Positions 36,550-45,681 of a DNA stretch of 64,000 nt are shown here, piece after piece (position 1 is the first letter of the stretch; each line of letters starts with the position of its first letter). The position numbers and the translations under genes were made by a program. Origin of the DNA: Fluctibacter halophilus (GTDB lineage: Bacteria; Pseudomonadota; Gammaproteobacteria; Enterobacterales; Alteromonadaceae); NCBI RefSeq assembly GCF_020687825.1, contig NZ_JAJEWP010000001.1, forward strand, positions 1,768,998 to 1,832,997, read 5' to 3'. Below the pieces are notes generated by a model. That model worked only from the letters and a program-made list of their open reading frames with translations, ran no database searches and was not told the DNA's origin.

Positions 36550-37287
36550 TCAGTCGTTATTGCTGTCATCGCCGTTGGCTGATTGACGATCCTGTAACTC
36601 TCTTTCGCGTTTTTCGTCTTGCTCGCGGAGCTTTTTCTGGTAAACGTACCGTGATTCCAGTCCCGGTGAAATGTAGCAAGTAATCAGTGCTGCGAGATTA
36701 AAAAAAACTGTTGCAACAACGGCGACTTCCAACGCGTGTACACCTGCTGCCAGGCCGACGCTGATGGCGGTTAAAATGAATAAGGCATCAAAGGTATCCT
36801 GCAACGCCCGCCTAAATCTTACGCCAGCAACAATGCCTGCCAGACTGAATGCCAGCGCCAGGGAATGCTGCACAATCATTACCACCCCTGCAACAACCGC
36901 AGGTAAAACCAAAATGGTTTCCGGTATAGAGTGATCAAACTCATCGCCTTCATGCGTTGCGTTATAGACCCAGGCAACAGGGATCATAAGCGCAATCGTG
37001 CAAAACAAAGCGGTAGCGAGTGTGGTCATGCCCGTTATCCAATCTGAGGGCGCATTTGCTTCATTAACTTTCAGCAGGGTTTCGCTGGTCTTGCCTGCGA
37101 TGACGCTAAATTCAGACAAGCCGCCGACAGGCAAAGTCGATAAAAAATGAGGGTAAAGCCAGATAATGAGCATGCCCGTGCCAATGAATCCCCCGTAATA
37201 GATCAGAACGTGCATCATCGTTTGTATAAGATTGCGTCTATACTGTCGATAGTCAGCATCAATATAATCAGAGGAAGGCTCTTCCAT
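36550..37287 (-). CDS. DUF4956 membrane protein
   Basis: A 245-residue inner-membrane protein with about four to five helices and a charged C-terminal tail (KKLREQDEKRERELQDRQ). The DUF4956 signature is clear at about 145-195: LAFSLAGIVAGVRFRRALQDTFDALFILTAI. The function is unknown. In many bacteria DUF4956 genes sit with VTC-like polyphosphate polymerase and CotH-like genes. Here it is divergent from a CotH-like gene with only about 30 bases between them, suggesting a shared control region. No VTC gene is in the window. Confidence 0.8.
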   Translation of the reverse strand: MEEPSSDYIDADYRQYRRNLIQTMMHVLIYYGGFIGTGMLIIWLYPHFLSTLPVGGLSEFSVIAGKTSETLLKVNEANAPSDWITGMTTLATALFCTIALMIPVAWVYNATHEGDEFDHSIPETILVLPAVVAGVVMIVQHSLALAFSLAGIVAGVRFRRALQDTFDALFILTAISVGLAAGVHALEVAVVATVFFNLAALITCYISPGLESRYVYQKKLREQDEKRERELQDRQSANGDDSNND

Positions 37288-37318
37288 AGGATGTGTACTT
37301 CAGTGACAGGTGTGTACC

Positions 37319-38500
37319 ATGAAGATGGGAGAAAATAACAAGGTTGTCAAACCTGTGGCCAAGATGCTGGCGCCCGGTTGGACACGCCCCAACAGCCGCA
37401 GCACAGCGGTATTGCTCAGTACAGAACCTCATGTGTTGCGCGCACTGTTTTTGGGCCTGAGTGTTTTAGTCCTGCTCTGCTCCTCAATGGCAAATGCGGC
37501 TATCAGGCCAGGCGACCCGCCCAGACCGTTGTTTCGCTCAGATGACATCATCGATATTGACCTGCTCATTCCTGACTTGCGCACGTTGATTAGGCTGGCA
37601 CCAAAAAGCGTTGAGCCAAGAGCAATGCAGTTGCGCTATCGATACGAGGGTGAAACCTACCTTCTCAACGGCAATGTGCAGGCAAGAGGAAACGCCCGGC
37701 GCGATCCCTCGGTGTGCAGCTTTCCACCGCTACGACTTATCTTTGAACAAAAGTTGAGAAAAGTGCCGCTTTTTACGGGCCATAAAAAAATAAAGCTGGT
37801 TACGCACTGTCAACGCAAAGCCCGATTCGAACAACTGATGTTAAGAGAATATACCGCTTATAAAATGATGAATGAAATATCGCCAGTCAGTCTGCGTGTC
37901 AGGCTGGTTCGAATCAATTACTATAAAGGCCGGCAAACATCGCCTTCGATGACAAGGTTAGGGTTCTTCATAGAGGACATCGATGATCTGGCCAAGCGTC
38001 ACGGGCTCAGGGAATATGATACTGGTGCTATCAAAGCAACGACGCTTGAGAAGGAAACTGCAACGCTATTCGCCCTGTTCCAGTATCTGATAGCCAACCT
38101 CGATTATTCCCCCAATTTACCGAAAATCGGGAACACCTGCTGTCATAATGTAAAGTTACTTCTGCCTTACAGCCTCACCGAGGCCAAAACTAACAGTGTT
38201 GTGCCCGTCGCCTACGACTTTGATTATTCTGGATTTGTTGATGCCCCCTACGCCATAAACCATGGTGATATACCTATTTCTTCCCGCTTGTTTCGCGGGG
38301 TATGTGCGTATAATGATACAGTTAACCAGTATCGCGAGCGCCTTCTTACCTTAGAAGAGCGCTTGTTTGAGGTAATAGCAGCGGTGCCGGAAACGACAGA
38401 TAAAAACCGTGAAACCATGCGTGCTTTTTTAACCAAATCGCTGACATTGCTCGCCAGCCCGACTTTTCTTGAACAAACCGCGATCCATTGTATTAGTTGA
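37319..38500 (+). CDS. CotH-like hypothetical exported protein
   Basis: A 393-residue protein with an N-terminal hydrophobic export signal at about 43-62 (LFLGLSVLVLLCSSMANA). The remainder resembles CotH-kinase-like proteins seen beside DUF4956 genes: GNVQARGNARR with FPPLRLIF, KLVTHCQ, LREYTAYKMMNEISPVSLRVRLVRINY and a late acidic YDFDYSGFVDAPYA. The N-terminus is unusually long for a signal peptide; the true start may be internal. It overlaps the convergent phosphatase gene by eight bases. Protein or substrate phosphorylation is a family-based guess. Confidence 0.6.
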   Translation: MKMGENNKVVKPVAKMLAPGWTRPNSRSTAVLLSTEPHVLRALFLGLSVLVLLCSSMANAAIRPGDPPRPLFRSDDIIDIDLLIPDLRTLIRLAPKSVEPRAMQLRYRYEGETYLLNGNVQARGNARRDPSVCSFPPLRLIFEQKLRKVPLFTGHKKIKLVTHCQRKARFEQLMLREYTAYKMMNEISPVSLRVRLVRINYYKGRQTSPSMTRLGFFIEDIDDLAKRHGLREYDTGAIKATTLEKETATLFALFQYLIANLDYSPNLPKIGNTCCHNVKLLLPYSLTEAKTNSVVPVAYDFDYSGFVDAPYAINHGDIPISSRLFRGVCAYNDTVNQYRERLLTLEERLFEVIAAVPETTDKNRETMRAFLTKSLTLLASPTFLEQTAIHCIS

Positions 38501-39671
38501 GCTTATCGCTCTCGATAACAGGCTCTTTCGTTTCGGGGTTTTCAAGCTGCTGTATGTAGCTTTTAAGCGTCTCATTCTCAGAGTCCAGGCTAAGCACCTT
38601 GTGCAGATAACTGCCCACGTCGTTACCGGGTGAGGGCAGGTCTATACGATTACCGTTATGTACAGCGGTCAATTGTTTCCCGGTTATTTCAAGAAATGCG
38701 CAGGGACCGCCGTAGTAGTCAGCCAGTCCAACATCTACGCCAATCACGGTGCCGTCAAACCGGGGCAAAATTGCGCCGGCAACGGGGGTATGCCCCACAA
38801 TAACGTGATCGACCTCGTAGCGTTCCAGTACGTCAGTGATGAGCTTGCGTTCAGCCGGATCGTCCTCGCTTGCAAGGATATGGCCCCGATACCACAGTGG
38901 TCCGTTCGGATCATTCAGCACGTCAGATTTCATCGCCTGTTCACGTGTGCCCAACTCACTCTGTATCCATTGGTTTATCTCGGTAATCGTATAATTTTGG
39001 GTGGTTGGGCCCATACCTCCGTGCACGAATAACAGCCTGCCTATCTTTAGCACAGCCGGGTTTGACGAAGCCCAGGCTCCGTAGTCACCCTTGGGAGCCC
39101 AGGCCTGCATATACTCGACATACCCAAGCGGGAATTGCATTTCAAGAAAGCGGATATAGTCAGCGGATTCATAATCAGGCCAGCTTTCCTCAGGCTGGGT
39201 CTTTTTCATGTGCTCAATATACAGGTCAAAGTAAAGATGCTGCTTGCGCTTGGAACGACTGTTTACAAACGCTTTATACTCCCCGGGATGGGTATAGCGA
39301 GTATCAGCAGCAATGAGCATAGCTTCGTGGTTACCTATCAGAGCATAAACATCACCCTTTGCCCGCCGCGCCATGGATTTTAGTTTTCTGAGTAAATCTA
39401 TAATTTTTCGGCTGTCAGGTCCCCTGTCAACAATATCGCCCATCTGAACCAGCGTGGCGTTTTTGCCCGTCCAGCGCATTCGGCTGTTAATCAGACCGGC
39501 TTGCCTGAGCACACAGGTAAACTGTTCGAAATCCCCGTGTATATCACCGACAACAACGATCTTGTCTGATGCGTCTTGTGGTGCGGTGCCTGCAAAAGAA
39601 GAGAATGTTATTAAAGAGGGAAGCAGTGCTAGCCAGAAAAATTTCAACATTTCATTCCTGCAGTGAGACAT
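38493..39671 (-). CDS. PPP-superfamily metallophosphatase (Shewanella-like)
   Basis: A 392-residue exported phosphatase with a signal peptide (about 1-27). The calcineurin-like signature motifs are complete: GDIHGDFEQF, MGDIVDRGPDSR, LIGNHEAML, VHGGMGP and GHTPVAG. These bind two metals and hydrolyse phosphoesters. The spacing fits the Shewanella-like group of PPP phosphatases, which includes tyrosine- and peptide-directed enzymes. A periplasmic location opposite a CotH-like kinase candidate suggests, but does not prove, an antagonistic pair. Confidence 0.85.
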   Translation of the reverse strand: MSHCRNEMLKFFWLALLPSLITFSSFAGTAPQDASDKIVVVGDIHGDFEQFTCVLRQAGLINSRMRWTGKNATLVQMGDIVDRGPDSRKIIDLLRKLKSMARRAKGDVYALIGNHEAMLIAADTRYTHPGEYKAFVNSRSKRKQHLYFDLYIEHMKKTQPEESWPDYESADYIRFLEMQFPLGYVEYMQAWAPKGDYGAWASSNPAVLKIGRLLFVHGGMGPTTQNYTITEINQWIQSELGTREQAMKSDVLNDPNGPLWYRGHILASEDDPAERKLITDVLERYEVDHVIVGHTPVAGAILPRFDGTVIGVDVGLADYYGGPCAFLEITGKQLTAVHNGNRIDLPSPGNDVGSYLHKVLSLDSENETLKSYIQQLENPETKEPVIESDKLN

Positions 39672-39977
39672 ATCTCTAGTATAGATAGACTTCGCAGTTA
39701 TGAATGTGTGCGGGAAAAACTAAAGCCCTAAGCTGTGCATTTCAATAACTGCCCACTGGCATTTTCAGTGCGGATAGGAATAAGGCTGGAAAGAACAAGT
39801 GTGTTATCTTGCGGCTCATTCAGTTGTCGGGCGAACCTTGAGTAAAGAACTTGATGGCAGCAAGATAAGAGAATTCGCGGTTAGTGCTTAGCTCTGTCAA
39901 CAGCAACTCCGTATTCTTCTAACCACCACCATCCACAACTGGCACACAGCCGGCCAAGAGGTCTCTCCCCTTTTCAC

Positions 39978-40814
39978 TCAACGCTCGCCCTGCGCAGCCG
40001 CCGCATTTTTGCGATCAGCTTCAACGGCCAACTCCCGGATGTAGGCATACATGTCGTTGAAGCGTGGGTCGTCCAATACCTTGTTGTTTTTCTCCACCAG
40101 CGTTTTCATTTCCTGCACCGATTGACGGAAGTTACCGATTTCCGCATAAGCCCTGATGATGGCCAGTTGCAACTCCAGATCGGTGTTGAAGTGTCCCATG
40201 TTTTTCATCGCCAACTCGCCCATCGCCAGGGCTTTTTCAGGCGCGTTTTGATGCTCCATGTACAGAATGGTCAGGTTGCGCATCGAGAGGTAGTTGGGTG
40301 TTGCGCGATTGCTGCGCTCGGCGTACTCAATCGCCTCATCATAACGCTCGAAATGCAGTAGAAACGACGCGTAAAATTGCGTGACGATGTAATGATCTGG
40401 ATAGGTTTCAAGTGTGCTCTGGTAGTGTTCCTCGGCCAGTCGGGCGTTGTGCTCGACATTGTCACCGCGCATCGCTGGCTGTGCGTAGGACTCACCAATA
40501 CTGGCCAGCAGGATGGGGCGGAAATGATCGTCATAGATTAGCCCTTGCTGGTAAGCCTTGCGAGCGCTTTCGTAGTCCTTCAGGTTAAGGTACAAACCGC
40601 CCAATTTGTGATAGTAGAAGCCACTGTCAGAGCAGCCTTCGGGGGCGGCTTTCCAATACGCCAGGCCTTCAACAACCGGTAGTTGCTGCACAAACAACAT
40701 GTCCCGCAAAGTACGGTCCTGATCATCGCAGGCATCGGCAAGGGCTGGGTTACTCAGGGCACTGAGGGCGAAAGTGGCCGTCACCAGCGCACCAAAACGT
40801 TTACGGTTATTCAT
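39978..40814 (-). CDS. Exported TPR-repeat protein
   Basis: A 278-residue protein with a signal peptide (MNNRKRFGALVTATFALSALSNPALA) and about five tetratricopeptide repeats from residue 60 to 250 (for example KLGGLYLNLKDYESARKAYQQGL). The function is unknown; TPRs usually hold protein partners. It is divergent from the EEP-family gene. The 306-base spacer before it (39672-39977) shows nothing I can identify. Confidence 0.75.
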   Translation of the reverse strand: MNNRKRFGALVTATFALSALSNPALADACDDQDRTLRDMLFVQQLPVVEGLAYWKAAPEGCSDSGFYYHKLGGLYLNLKDYESARKAYQQGLIYDDHFRPILLASIGESYAQPAMRGDNVEHNARLAEEHYQSTLETYPDHYIVTQFYASFLLHFERYDEAIEYAERSNRATPNYLSMRNLTILYMEHQNAPEKALAMGELAMKNMGHFNTDLELQLAIIRAYAEIGNFRQSVQEMKTLVEKNNKVLDDPRFNDMYAYIRELAVEADRKNAAAAQGER

Positions 40815-40993
40815 TGTTCATCCTTGATGTTGTCCGTTATTCATTGTCATTCCTGCAGCGCATAACAGCCCAGAAACCATTGACAGTCAACAGGTTTCTC
40901 CCGCATTGTAAAAACATCACAGGGAGGCACCTTGGTGTTTGTCGTGCTGTCAGGCGACGGTCCCTTTCAGTCAATATACACAAAAGGCACAGC

Positions 40994-42055
40994 ATGAAAA
41001 CATTGCTCAAAGGATTGGTCGGGCTGGTCCTGCTCGTTGGGATAGGGTTCACCAGCTGGGTTTACCTGAGTACCTATCACCCTGCGGACGTTGAATCCGA
41101 AGCGGTGCACAATCAGGCCGACACCCCCACCCTACTGCCCGGCCAGACGGTCAAAGTATTGAGTTGGAATGTCCAATTCATGGCCGGCAACCAGAATAAC
41201 CACTTCTTTTATGATGATGGCCCGGATCCGTGGCCGGACAAAGACACCGTAACCAAGGTCACCGATAACGTGGCTGCGTTCATCCAGGCCCAGGATCCGG
41301 ACATTGTGCTGTTGCAGGAAATGGACGATGAGGCTGATCGCACCCACCTGCAGGATCAGACCCAGATGCTACTGGCGCGCTTGCCGCAATACACGGCGTA
41401 TACCGAGACGTTCTATTGGAAAGCCGATTATGTGCCCCACCCTGCGATTGCGGGGCGGGTCGGCATGAAGTTGCTGGTCTTGTCGAAGTATGCCCTTAGC
41501 AAGGCAACCCGCTACGCCTTGCCTGCCATCACCACCGATGACATCGTCACCCGCCAGTTTAACCTTAAGCGAGCCATGTTACAGGTGCACCTGCCGGTGG
41601 AAGGCAGTAACGAATTGGTGCTGATCAACACCCACCTGAGTGCCTTCGCCCAAGGCAGTGACACCATGGCACGGCAAATCGACACGGTGATGGCGCGCCT
41701 GGCTTCACTGCCCGAGGGTACCCCTTGGGTGATGGGCGGTGACTTTAACCTGTTGCCCAACGATGCCGCACTGGCGTCCTACACCGAGTTACGCAGTCAC
41801 TATAACGACCAAGGCACGGAATTGTACCCGCTGATCACTCAGTACCCGTCAGTGCCCTCACTGGCAGACATTGAAGCGGATCCCTCGCCCTGGTACACCT
41901 ACATGTCACCACTGGATCCCGCCCGCACGCCCGACCGCACCATTGACTATATCTTCCATGCACCGACACTGGAAAAAACCCATGGTGCGGTGCTGCTCGG
42001 CGATGCCAAACCGCTGTCTGATCACTTACCCATCGTGCTCGAATTTACCCTCTGA
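40994..42055 (+). CDS. Endonuclease/exonuclease/phosphatase-family protein
   Basis: A 353-residue protein with an N-terminal membrane anchor or signal (LLKGLVGLVLLVGIGFTSWVYL) and an EEP-fold domain from about residue 52. Catalytic elements are visible: KVLSWNVQF, VLLQEMDDE with the metal-binding Glu, LINTHLSAF, GGDFNLLPND, RTIDYIFHA and SDHLPIV with the final His. Members act on nucleic acids, inositol lipids or sphingomyelin; the export signal argues against DNA repair. The ATG at 40994 starts the anchor directly; longer readings lack support. Confidence 0.85.
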   Translation: MKTLLKGLVGLVLLVGIGFTSWVYLSTYHPADVESEAVHNQADTPTLLPGQTVKVLSWNVQFMAGNQNNHFFYDDGPDPWPDKDTVTKVTDNVAAFIQAQDPDIVLLQEMDDEADRTHLQDQTQMLLARLPQYTAYTETFYWKADYVPHPAIAGRVGMKLLVLSKYALSKATRYALPAITTDDIVTRQFNLKRAMLQVHLPVEGSNELVLINTHLSAFAQGSDTMARQIDTVMARLASLPEGTPWVMGGDFNLLPNDAALASYTELRSHYNDQGTELYPLITQYPSVPSLADIEADPSPWYTYMSPLDPARTPDRTIDYIFHAPTLEKTHGAVLLGDAKPLSDHLPIVLEFTL

Positions 42056-42104
42056 CGGGAAGCTGCACGCGACCAACCGTCGCGTGCAGCAAGCCCAGCC
42101 TGGC

Positions 42105-42899
42105 TCAGGCCAGGTTGCTTTGGGCCAGCACGTCTTTGAGCTGGTCAGCCGAGCGACGCTTGTGGTTGTCTACGTAGGTCTGCAAAAACTCAAAGGTGGC
42201 TTTAGGGTTCTCACCCTGCATGATTTTGACCACCGCGTCTTTGACCAGTGACTGATACAACAAGATCTCATTACTACGGGTACTGAGTTTTTTCGCCAGT
42301 GGCGTGGTAATGCCGTTGGCAATCAGTGCGCCGTACAGTGTGGTCAGCAACGCCACCGCCATGCTCGGTCCGATGCTGTCGGGATCTTTCATGTTCTGCA
42401 ACATGGCCACCAGCCCAATCAACGTACCCACCATGCCCATTGCCGGGGCAAACTCCGAGAAGGTGGTCAGTACCTTGATGGAAATCTGATTACGTTCGCG
42501 GGTAAGGTAGATTTCTTTGTTCAGCAAGCCCTCCACGGTTTCCTGCTCGTAACCATCCACCACCATGTTCATGGCTTTTTTCACAAACGGATCATCATAT
42601 TCCTGCGCCTCCAGTGCCAACAGGCCGTTACGCCGCGACACATCCGCCAGACGGATACAGGTGTCAATGGTCTGGGGCATGTTCAGATGGTTGTCCCTGA
42701 ACGCGTGGCCAACATTGCCCAGCGCAGTAAAAAACACCGCCGGTCGCACGCTCAGCATCACCGCACCGAAGGTGCCTATCACCACAATCGCCACCGAGGA
42801 CAGATTGAGGTACGACAGGACGGACTCGCCGCCGGCCGAAATACCCGCCACGATGGCCAGCATGATCAGTACCACACCAATAAAAGATCCTTTGTCCAT
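42105..42899 (-). CDS. motA: Flagellar motor stator protein MotA/PomA
   Basis: A 264-residue inner-membrane protein with four helices and a large cytoplasmic loop. It begins MDKGSFIGVVLIMLAIVAGI; the signature GMVGTLIGLVAMLQNM and ALLTTLYGALIANGITTPLA match PomA/MotA helices 3 and 4. With MotB it forms the ion channel that powers the flagellum. PomA-like features and marine context suggest sodium coupling (inference). The order motA-motB is unusual here because motB lies upstream on the same strand. Confidence 0.9.
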   Translation of the reverse strand: MDKGSFIGVVLIMLAIVAGISAGGESVLSYLNLSSVAIVVIGTFGAVMLSVRPAVFFTALGNVGHAFRDNHLNMPQTIDTCIRLADVSRRNGLLALEAQEYDDPFVKKAMNMVVDGYEQETVEGLLNKEIYLTRERNQISIKVLTTFSEFAPAMGMVGTLIGLVAMLQNMKDPDSIGPSMAVALLTTLYGALIANGITTPLAKKLSTRSNEILLYQSLVKDAVVKIMQGENPKATFEFLQTYVDNHKRRSADQLKDVLAQSNLA

Positions 42900-42902
42900 C
42901 CG

Positions 42903-43763
42903 TTATTCCTCGTTAAGTAGTCCAGCAGGCAATGCCTGCTGCTTGGGTTTGCCCTGGGTGAGCATAATTTCCACACGGCGGTTTTGTGCCCTGTGCTCGG
43001 TTGTGTCGTTGTCATTCAGGGGCTGCGCTGAGCCCCAGGCCGTAACCCGCACGGAATTCAGCAATGGATGGGCTTTAAGCACTCTGGCCACCGCCATCGC
43101 GCGCTGGGCAGACAGGGCGAGATTGTCGGCAAACAGTTCATTCGCCACCGGGCGGTCATCGGTGTGCCCGGCCACTTCCACCTGCCCCGGGATCTGCGCC
43201 AGAAGCGCTGCCAATCGGGTGAGCAACGGCTCAAACTGAGGCTGCAAAAAACCACTGCCGGCGGCAAAACTGCTGTATTCAGGAATACGAATGATCAATT
43301 GCTGGCCCTGGTGATCAAGCTCAAACTGCCCCGCAGACAAGGCGTCTGGCAGTTCCCGCTGTATGGCACCAACCACGTCAGCCATGGCACCCTGTCGGCG
43401 TGATTGGGCCTGTTGTTCGGCTCGTTGGCCAACGGTGCTGTGACGTAACGCCGGCAGCATTTCCTGCTGACGGGGCTGGCGAACTTCATCCAATAACGTA
43501 GGTTCGGTCAGGGTCGGGGAGAATTCCTGAGCAATCACGCTGGTACCGAGCGGAATGGCGTCTGCTTCGACCTCTCGCTGCACCCCGAATGCCACTTTCA
43601 TCGAACCGGCAATCTGCTGAAACTTGATCACATCCAGCTCGGAAAACGACAATAACAGCACAAAAAAGCACATCAACAGCGACATCAAATCAGCAAACGT
43701 TGCCAGCCAGCCCTGCTGGTCTTCACTCTTTTCGGATTCAACCAGCAGCATCTCACTGTTCAT
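42903..43763 (-). CDS. motB: Flagellar motor stator protein MotB/PomB
   Basis: A 286-residue protein with one transmembrane helix carrying the essential ion-binding Asp (FADLMSLLMCFFVLLLSFSELD), a linker, and a C-terminal OmpA-like peptidoglycan-binding domain (VEVAGHTDDRPV, AQRAMAVARVL, QNRRVEIML). The start at 43763 has AGGGG upstream; the longer frame from 43835 adds a non-membrane Gly/Cys-rich stretch that overlaps the next gene. It is encoded three bases before motA. Confidence 0.9.
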   Translation of the reverse strand: MNSEMLLVESEKSEDQQGWLATFADLMSLLMCFFVLLLSFSELDVIKFQQIAGSMKVAFGVQREVEADAIPLGTSVIAQEFSPTLTEPTLLDEVRQPRQQEMLPALRHSTVGQRAEQQAQSRRQGAMADVVGAIQRELPDALSAGQFELDHQGQQLIIRIPEYSSFAAGSGFLQPQFEPLLTRLAALLAQIPGQVEVAGHTDDRPVANELFADNLALSAQRAMAVARVLKAHPLLNSVRVTAWGSAQPLNDNDTTEHRAQNRRVEIMLTQGKPKQQALPAGLLNEE

Positions 43764-43774
43764 TGCCCCTGGAG

Positions 43775-44482
43775 TCACGACGGCTCCGCCATCAGTCCCT
43801 TGCGCTGCGCAACCACGCCGGCAATCGCCAGACAAGGCAGTAAGTAAAGTGCAGCGAATAACATGAAGGCCAACAATGGGCCGATCGCGGTAGGTACCAT
43901 GTCAGTCACACCGATGTAGTAGCTGCCGATGACATACGGCGTTATCGCGCTGGCATACCCCCACAGTAACAGGGTTCGTGCCGACAGTGTGGTGGTTCGG
44001 AACAATACCGACAAGGTGAATAAAACCAGCCCGGACCAGACCAGTGCAGGCAGGTTGATGAACATGCCCAGAGATGCGCCCTGACCAAACGCCTTCGCGG
44101 CTTCCTGCCAGTATGCCGTGCTCAACACGATGACATGCAGATCACCACGCAGCAGCGCCTGCCACAACGGCTCCGCCGTGGCATCCATGTTGGATAACCA
44201 ATACACCAGGGCAACCAATGTCGGGCTGAGGATCAACACGCCGAACAGCGCCAGTAGGTGTACCGTCCAGTTACCCTGCAAACGTCGGCGGATACCGTAT
44301 CCACACGCGTGGAATGTCTGGCGCCACAACCAGCGACGCGCCATGGCGGCGTCCTGTTGTTGTCGTTGCTCAAATTCCTCCAGCAGGTCACCGACCAGAT
44401 GATCACGGCTGTTCGGGTCCGACAGGTGGCGTAAACACCACAAAGCCAGTGGCGAGGGAGTGGGTTGATGATGACTACGCAT
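43775..44482 (-). CDS. Membrane protein with permease-prefix-like N-terminus
   Basis: A 235-residue protein. The N-terminal 60 residues (LALWCLRHLSDPNSRDHLVGDLLEEFEQRQ) resemble the permease prefix domain found before some ABC permeases. Four to five transmembrane helices follow, with no permease domain. Its ATG overlaps the PadR stop by eight bases, with AGGAG upstream, so it is co-transcribed with and probably controlled by PadR. PadR plus permease-prefix protein pairs recur in bacteria; the function is unknown. Confidence 0.75.
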   Translation of the reverse strand: MRSHHQPTPSPLALWCLRHLSDPNSRDHLVGDLLEEFEQRQQQDAAMARRWLWRQTFHACGYGIRRRLQGNWTVHLLALFGVLILSPTLVALVYWLSNMDATAEPLWQALLRGDLHVIVLSTAYWQEAAKAFGQGASLGMFINLPALVWSGLVLFTLSVLFRTTTLSARTLLLWGYASAITPYVIGSYYIGVTDMVPTAIGPLLAFMLFAALYLLPCLAIAGVVAQRKGLMAEPS

Positions 44483-44813
44483 AGGCACAGACTCCTGAGC
44501 AGATTGACACATCTTGCCAGAGGGTATTCATCGCCTGGCGAACCTCTTTGAGGGCCTGTACACCTTTGGCAGTCACGTCGAAATAGCGCTTGGGCCGACC
44601 GCCCCGTTGCGGTGTGGCCTCCCCCATGCGCGAGGTCACCATGGCCTTTTTCTCCAGCCGTTCCAGGGTTGAGTACAGTGCGCCTAGCGCCACATCCCGG
44701 CCCACTTGCTGATCCAGCAATTGGCGAATACTGGCGCCGTAAGCCTGATCACCGAGCTTGAGCAATGCCAGTAACACCATCTGCTCAAACTCACCCAGAA
44801 ATTTTTGCGCCAT
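44475..44813 (-). CDS. PadR-family transcriptional regulator
   Basis: A 112-residue regulator with the PadR winged-helix domain: LGEFEQMVLLALLKLGDQAYGASIRQLL, then LGALYSTLERLEKKAMV and RGGRPKRYFDVTAKG. The start at 44813 is set by GGAGGGCGGT just upstream; an upstream in-frame ATG at 44942 would cover the operator. It is translationally coupled to the membrane protein gene that follows, and is probably autoregulated through the upstream inverted repeat. Confidence 0.9.
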   Translation of the reverse strand: MAQKFLGEFEQMVLLALLKLGDQAYGASIRQLLDQQVGRDVALGALYSTLERLEKKAMVTSRMGEATPQRGGRPKRYFDVTAKGVQALKEVRQAMNTLWQDVSICSGVCAYA

Positions 44814-44828
44814 ACCGCCCTCCTTTTT

Positions 44829-44885
44829 TCCTACAATGTAGATGAATTCAGATCCCCGCTCAATGATTTTTACTACTTTGTAGGA
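44829..44885. promoter_or_regulatory. Putative PadR operator (inverted repeat)
   Basis: TCCTACAATGTAG (44829-44841) and CTACTTTGTAGGA (44873-44885) are inverted copies with one mismatch, 31 bases apart, just upstream of the padR ribosome site. Each half holds a TACA/TGTA core typical of PadR sites. Three-turn centre spacing would permit two dimers or a loop. Confidence 0.65.
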
Positions 44886-45006
44886 ATAGAATTTGATACC
44901 TGGGTACAATCGCTCACCGGCTCGTCGCACTGACACCATCATGACCCCTTTGCGATCAACGACTTATCCTTTACACTGGCATCACATTTTGGCCAAGGAT
45001 GTGTCT

Positions 45007-45681
45007 ATGCAGCTTTACCAACCAGAGCATCAATTATCCGCCGTGGTCGCCTTCGGGGCGAAAAACACCGGGTTTACCCTGTCAGTGGCCTACCTGTTGC
45101 TGACCCTGTGCGGTATTTTTTACGCGGATGCGTTCTATGCGCAGTTTGAGATCCCCTACCTTAAACTGGCGGAAACCAGCGATCTACTGATCATCGGGAT
45201 CAGTGAACCGGCCGCTTTGCTGATGTTCTTTCTGGCCATCATGCTGACCATTGGATTTGATTACATCACCCGTAAGACTTACCAATGGCAGCAGTATTGG
45301 AAACAGCAGCCAGCGTCGCTGAAGCGGCGTGCTTGGATGATTTTTTTGTATGTGCCCAAATACAAGGTGTCGGTACTGGTCAGCCTGGTGTTTCTGTTTG
45401 TACTGTATGCCTTTGTGTTTGTGACCCTGTATGCCGAATGGCACAGTGAACGGGTCAAGAACGGGCGTGGGGATCAGGTGCTAGTGACCTTGGACGTCGA
45501 AGGACCCCAAGTGAAAGGTCTGTTGCTAGGCTCCACCGCCAACCACCTGTTCACCTATGACGTCGATACCGACAGTGCAAACATCTATCCGGTGCAGCAT
45601 GTGGTCAGGATCGCGCCGGTAGCAGCGCCAGAGGCATCAGCCGCGGCTGACACCACGGCGACGAATGATAAGGCCGAATAG
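45007..45681 (+). CDS. Hypothetical membrane protein
   Basis: A 224-residue inner-membrane protein with three transmembrane helices (about 20-40, 62-85, 118-142) and a C-terminal domain of about 75 residues (DQVLVTLDVEGPQVKGLLLGS, ANHLFTYDVDTD) that ends in an Ala/Thr-rich tail. No family is recognised. AAGGATG precedes the ATG at 45007; longer in-frame readings lack a ribosome site. The last 45 bases overlap the convergent PEP-CTERM gene. Confidence 0.65.
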   Translation: MQLYQPEHQLSAVVAFGAKNTGFTLSVAYLLLTLCGIFYADAFYAQFEIPYLKLAETSDLLIIGISEPAALLMFFLAIMLTIGFDYITRKTYQWQQYWKQQPASLKRRAWMIFLYVPKYKVSVLVSLVFLFVLYAFVFVTLYAEWHSERVKNGRGDQVLVTLDVEGPQVKGLLLGSTANHLFTYDVDTDSANIYPVQHVVRIAPVAAPEASAAADTTATNDKAE

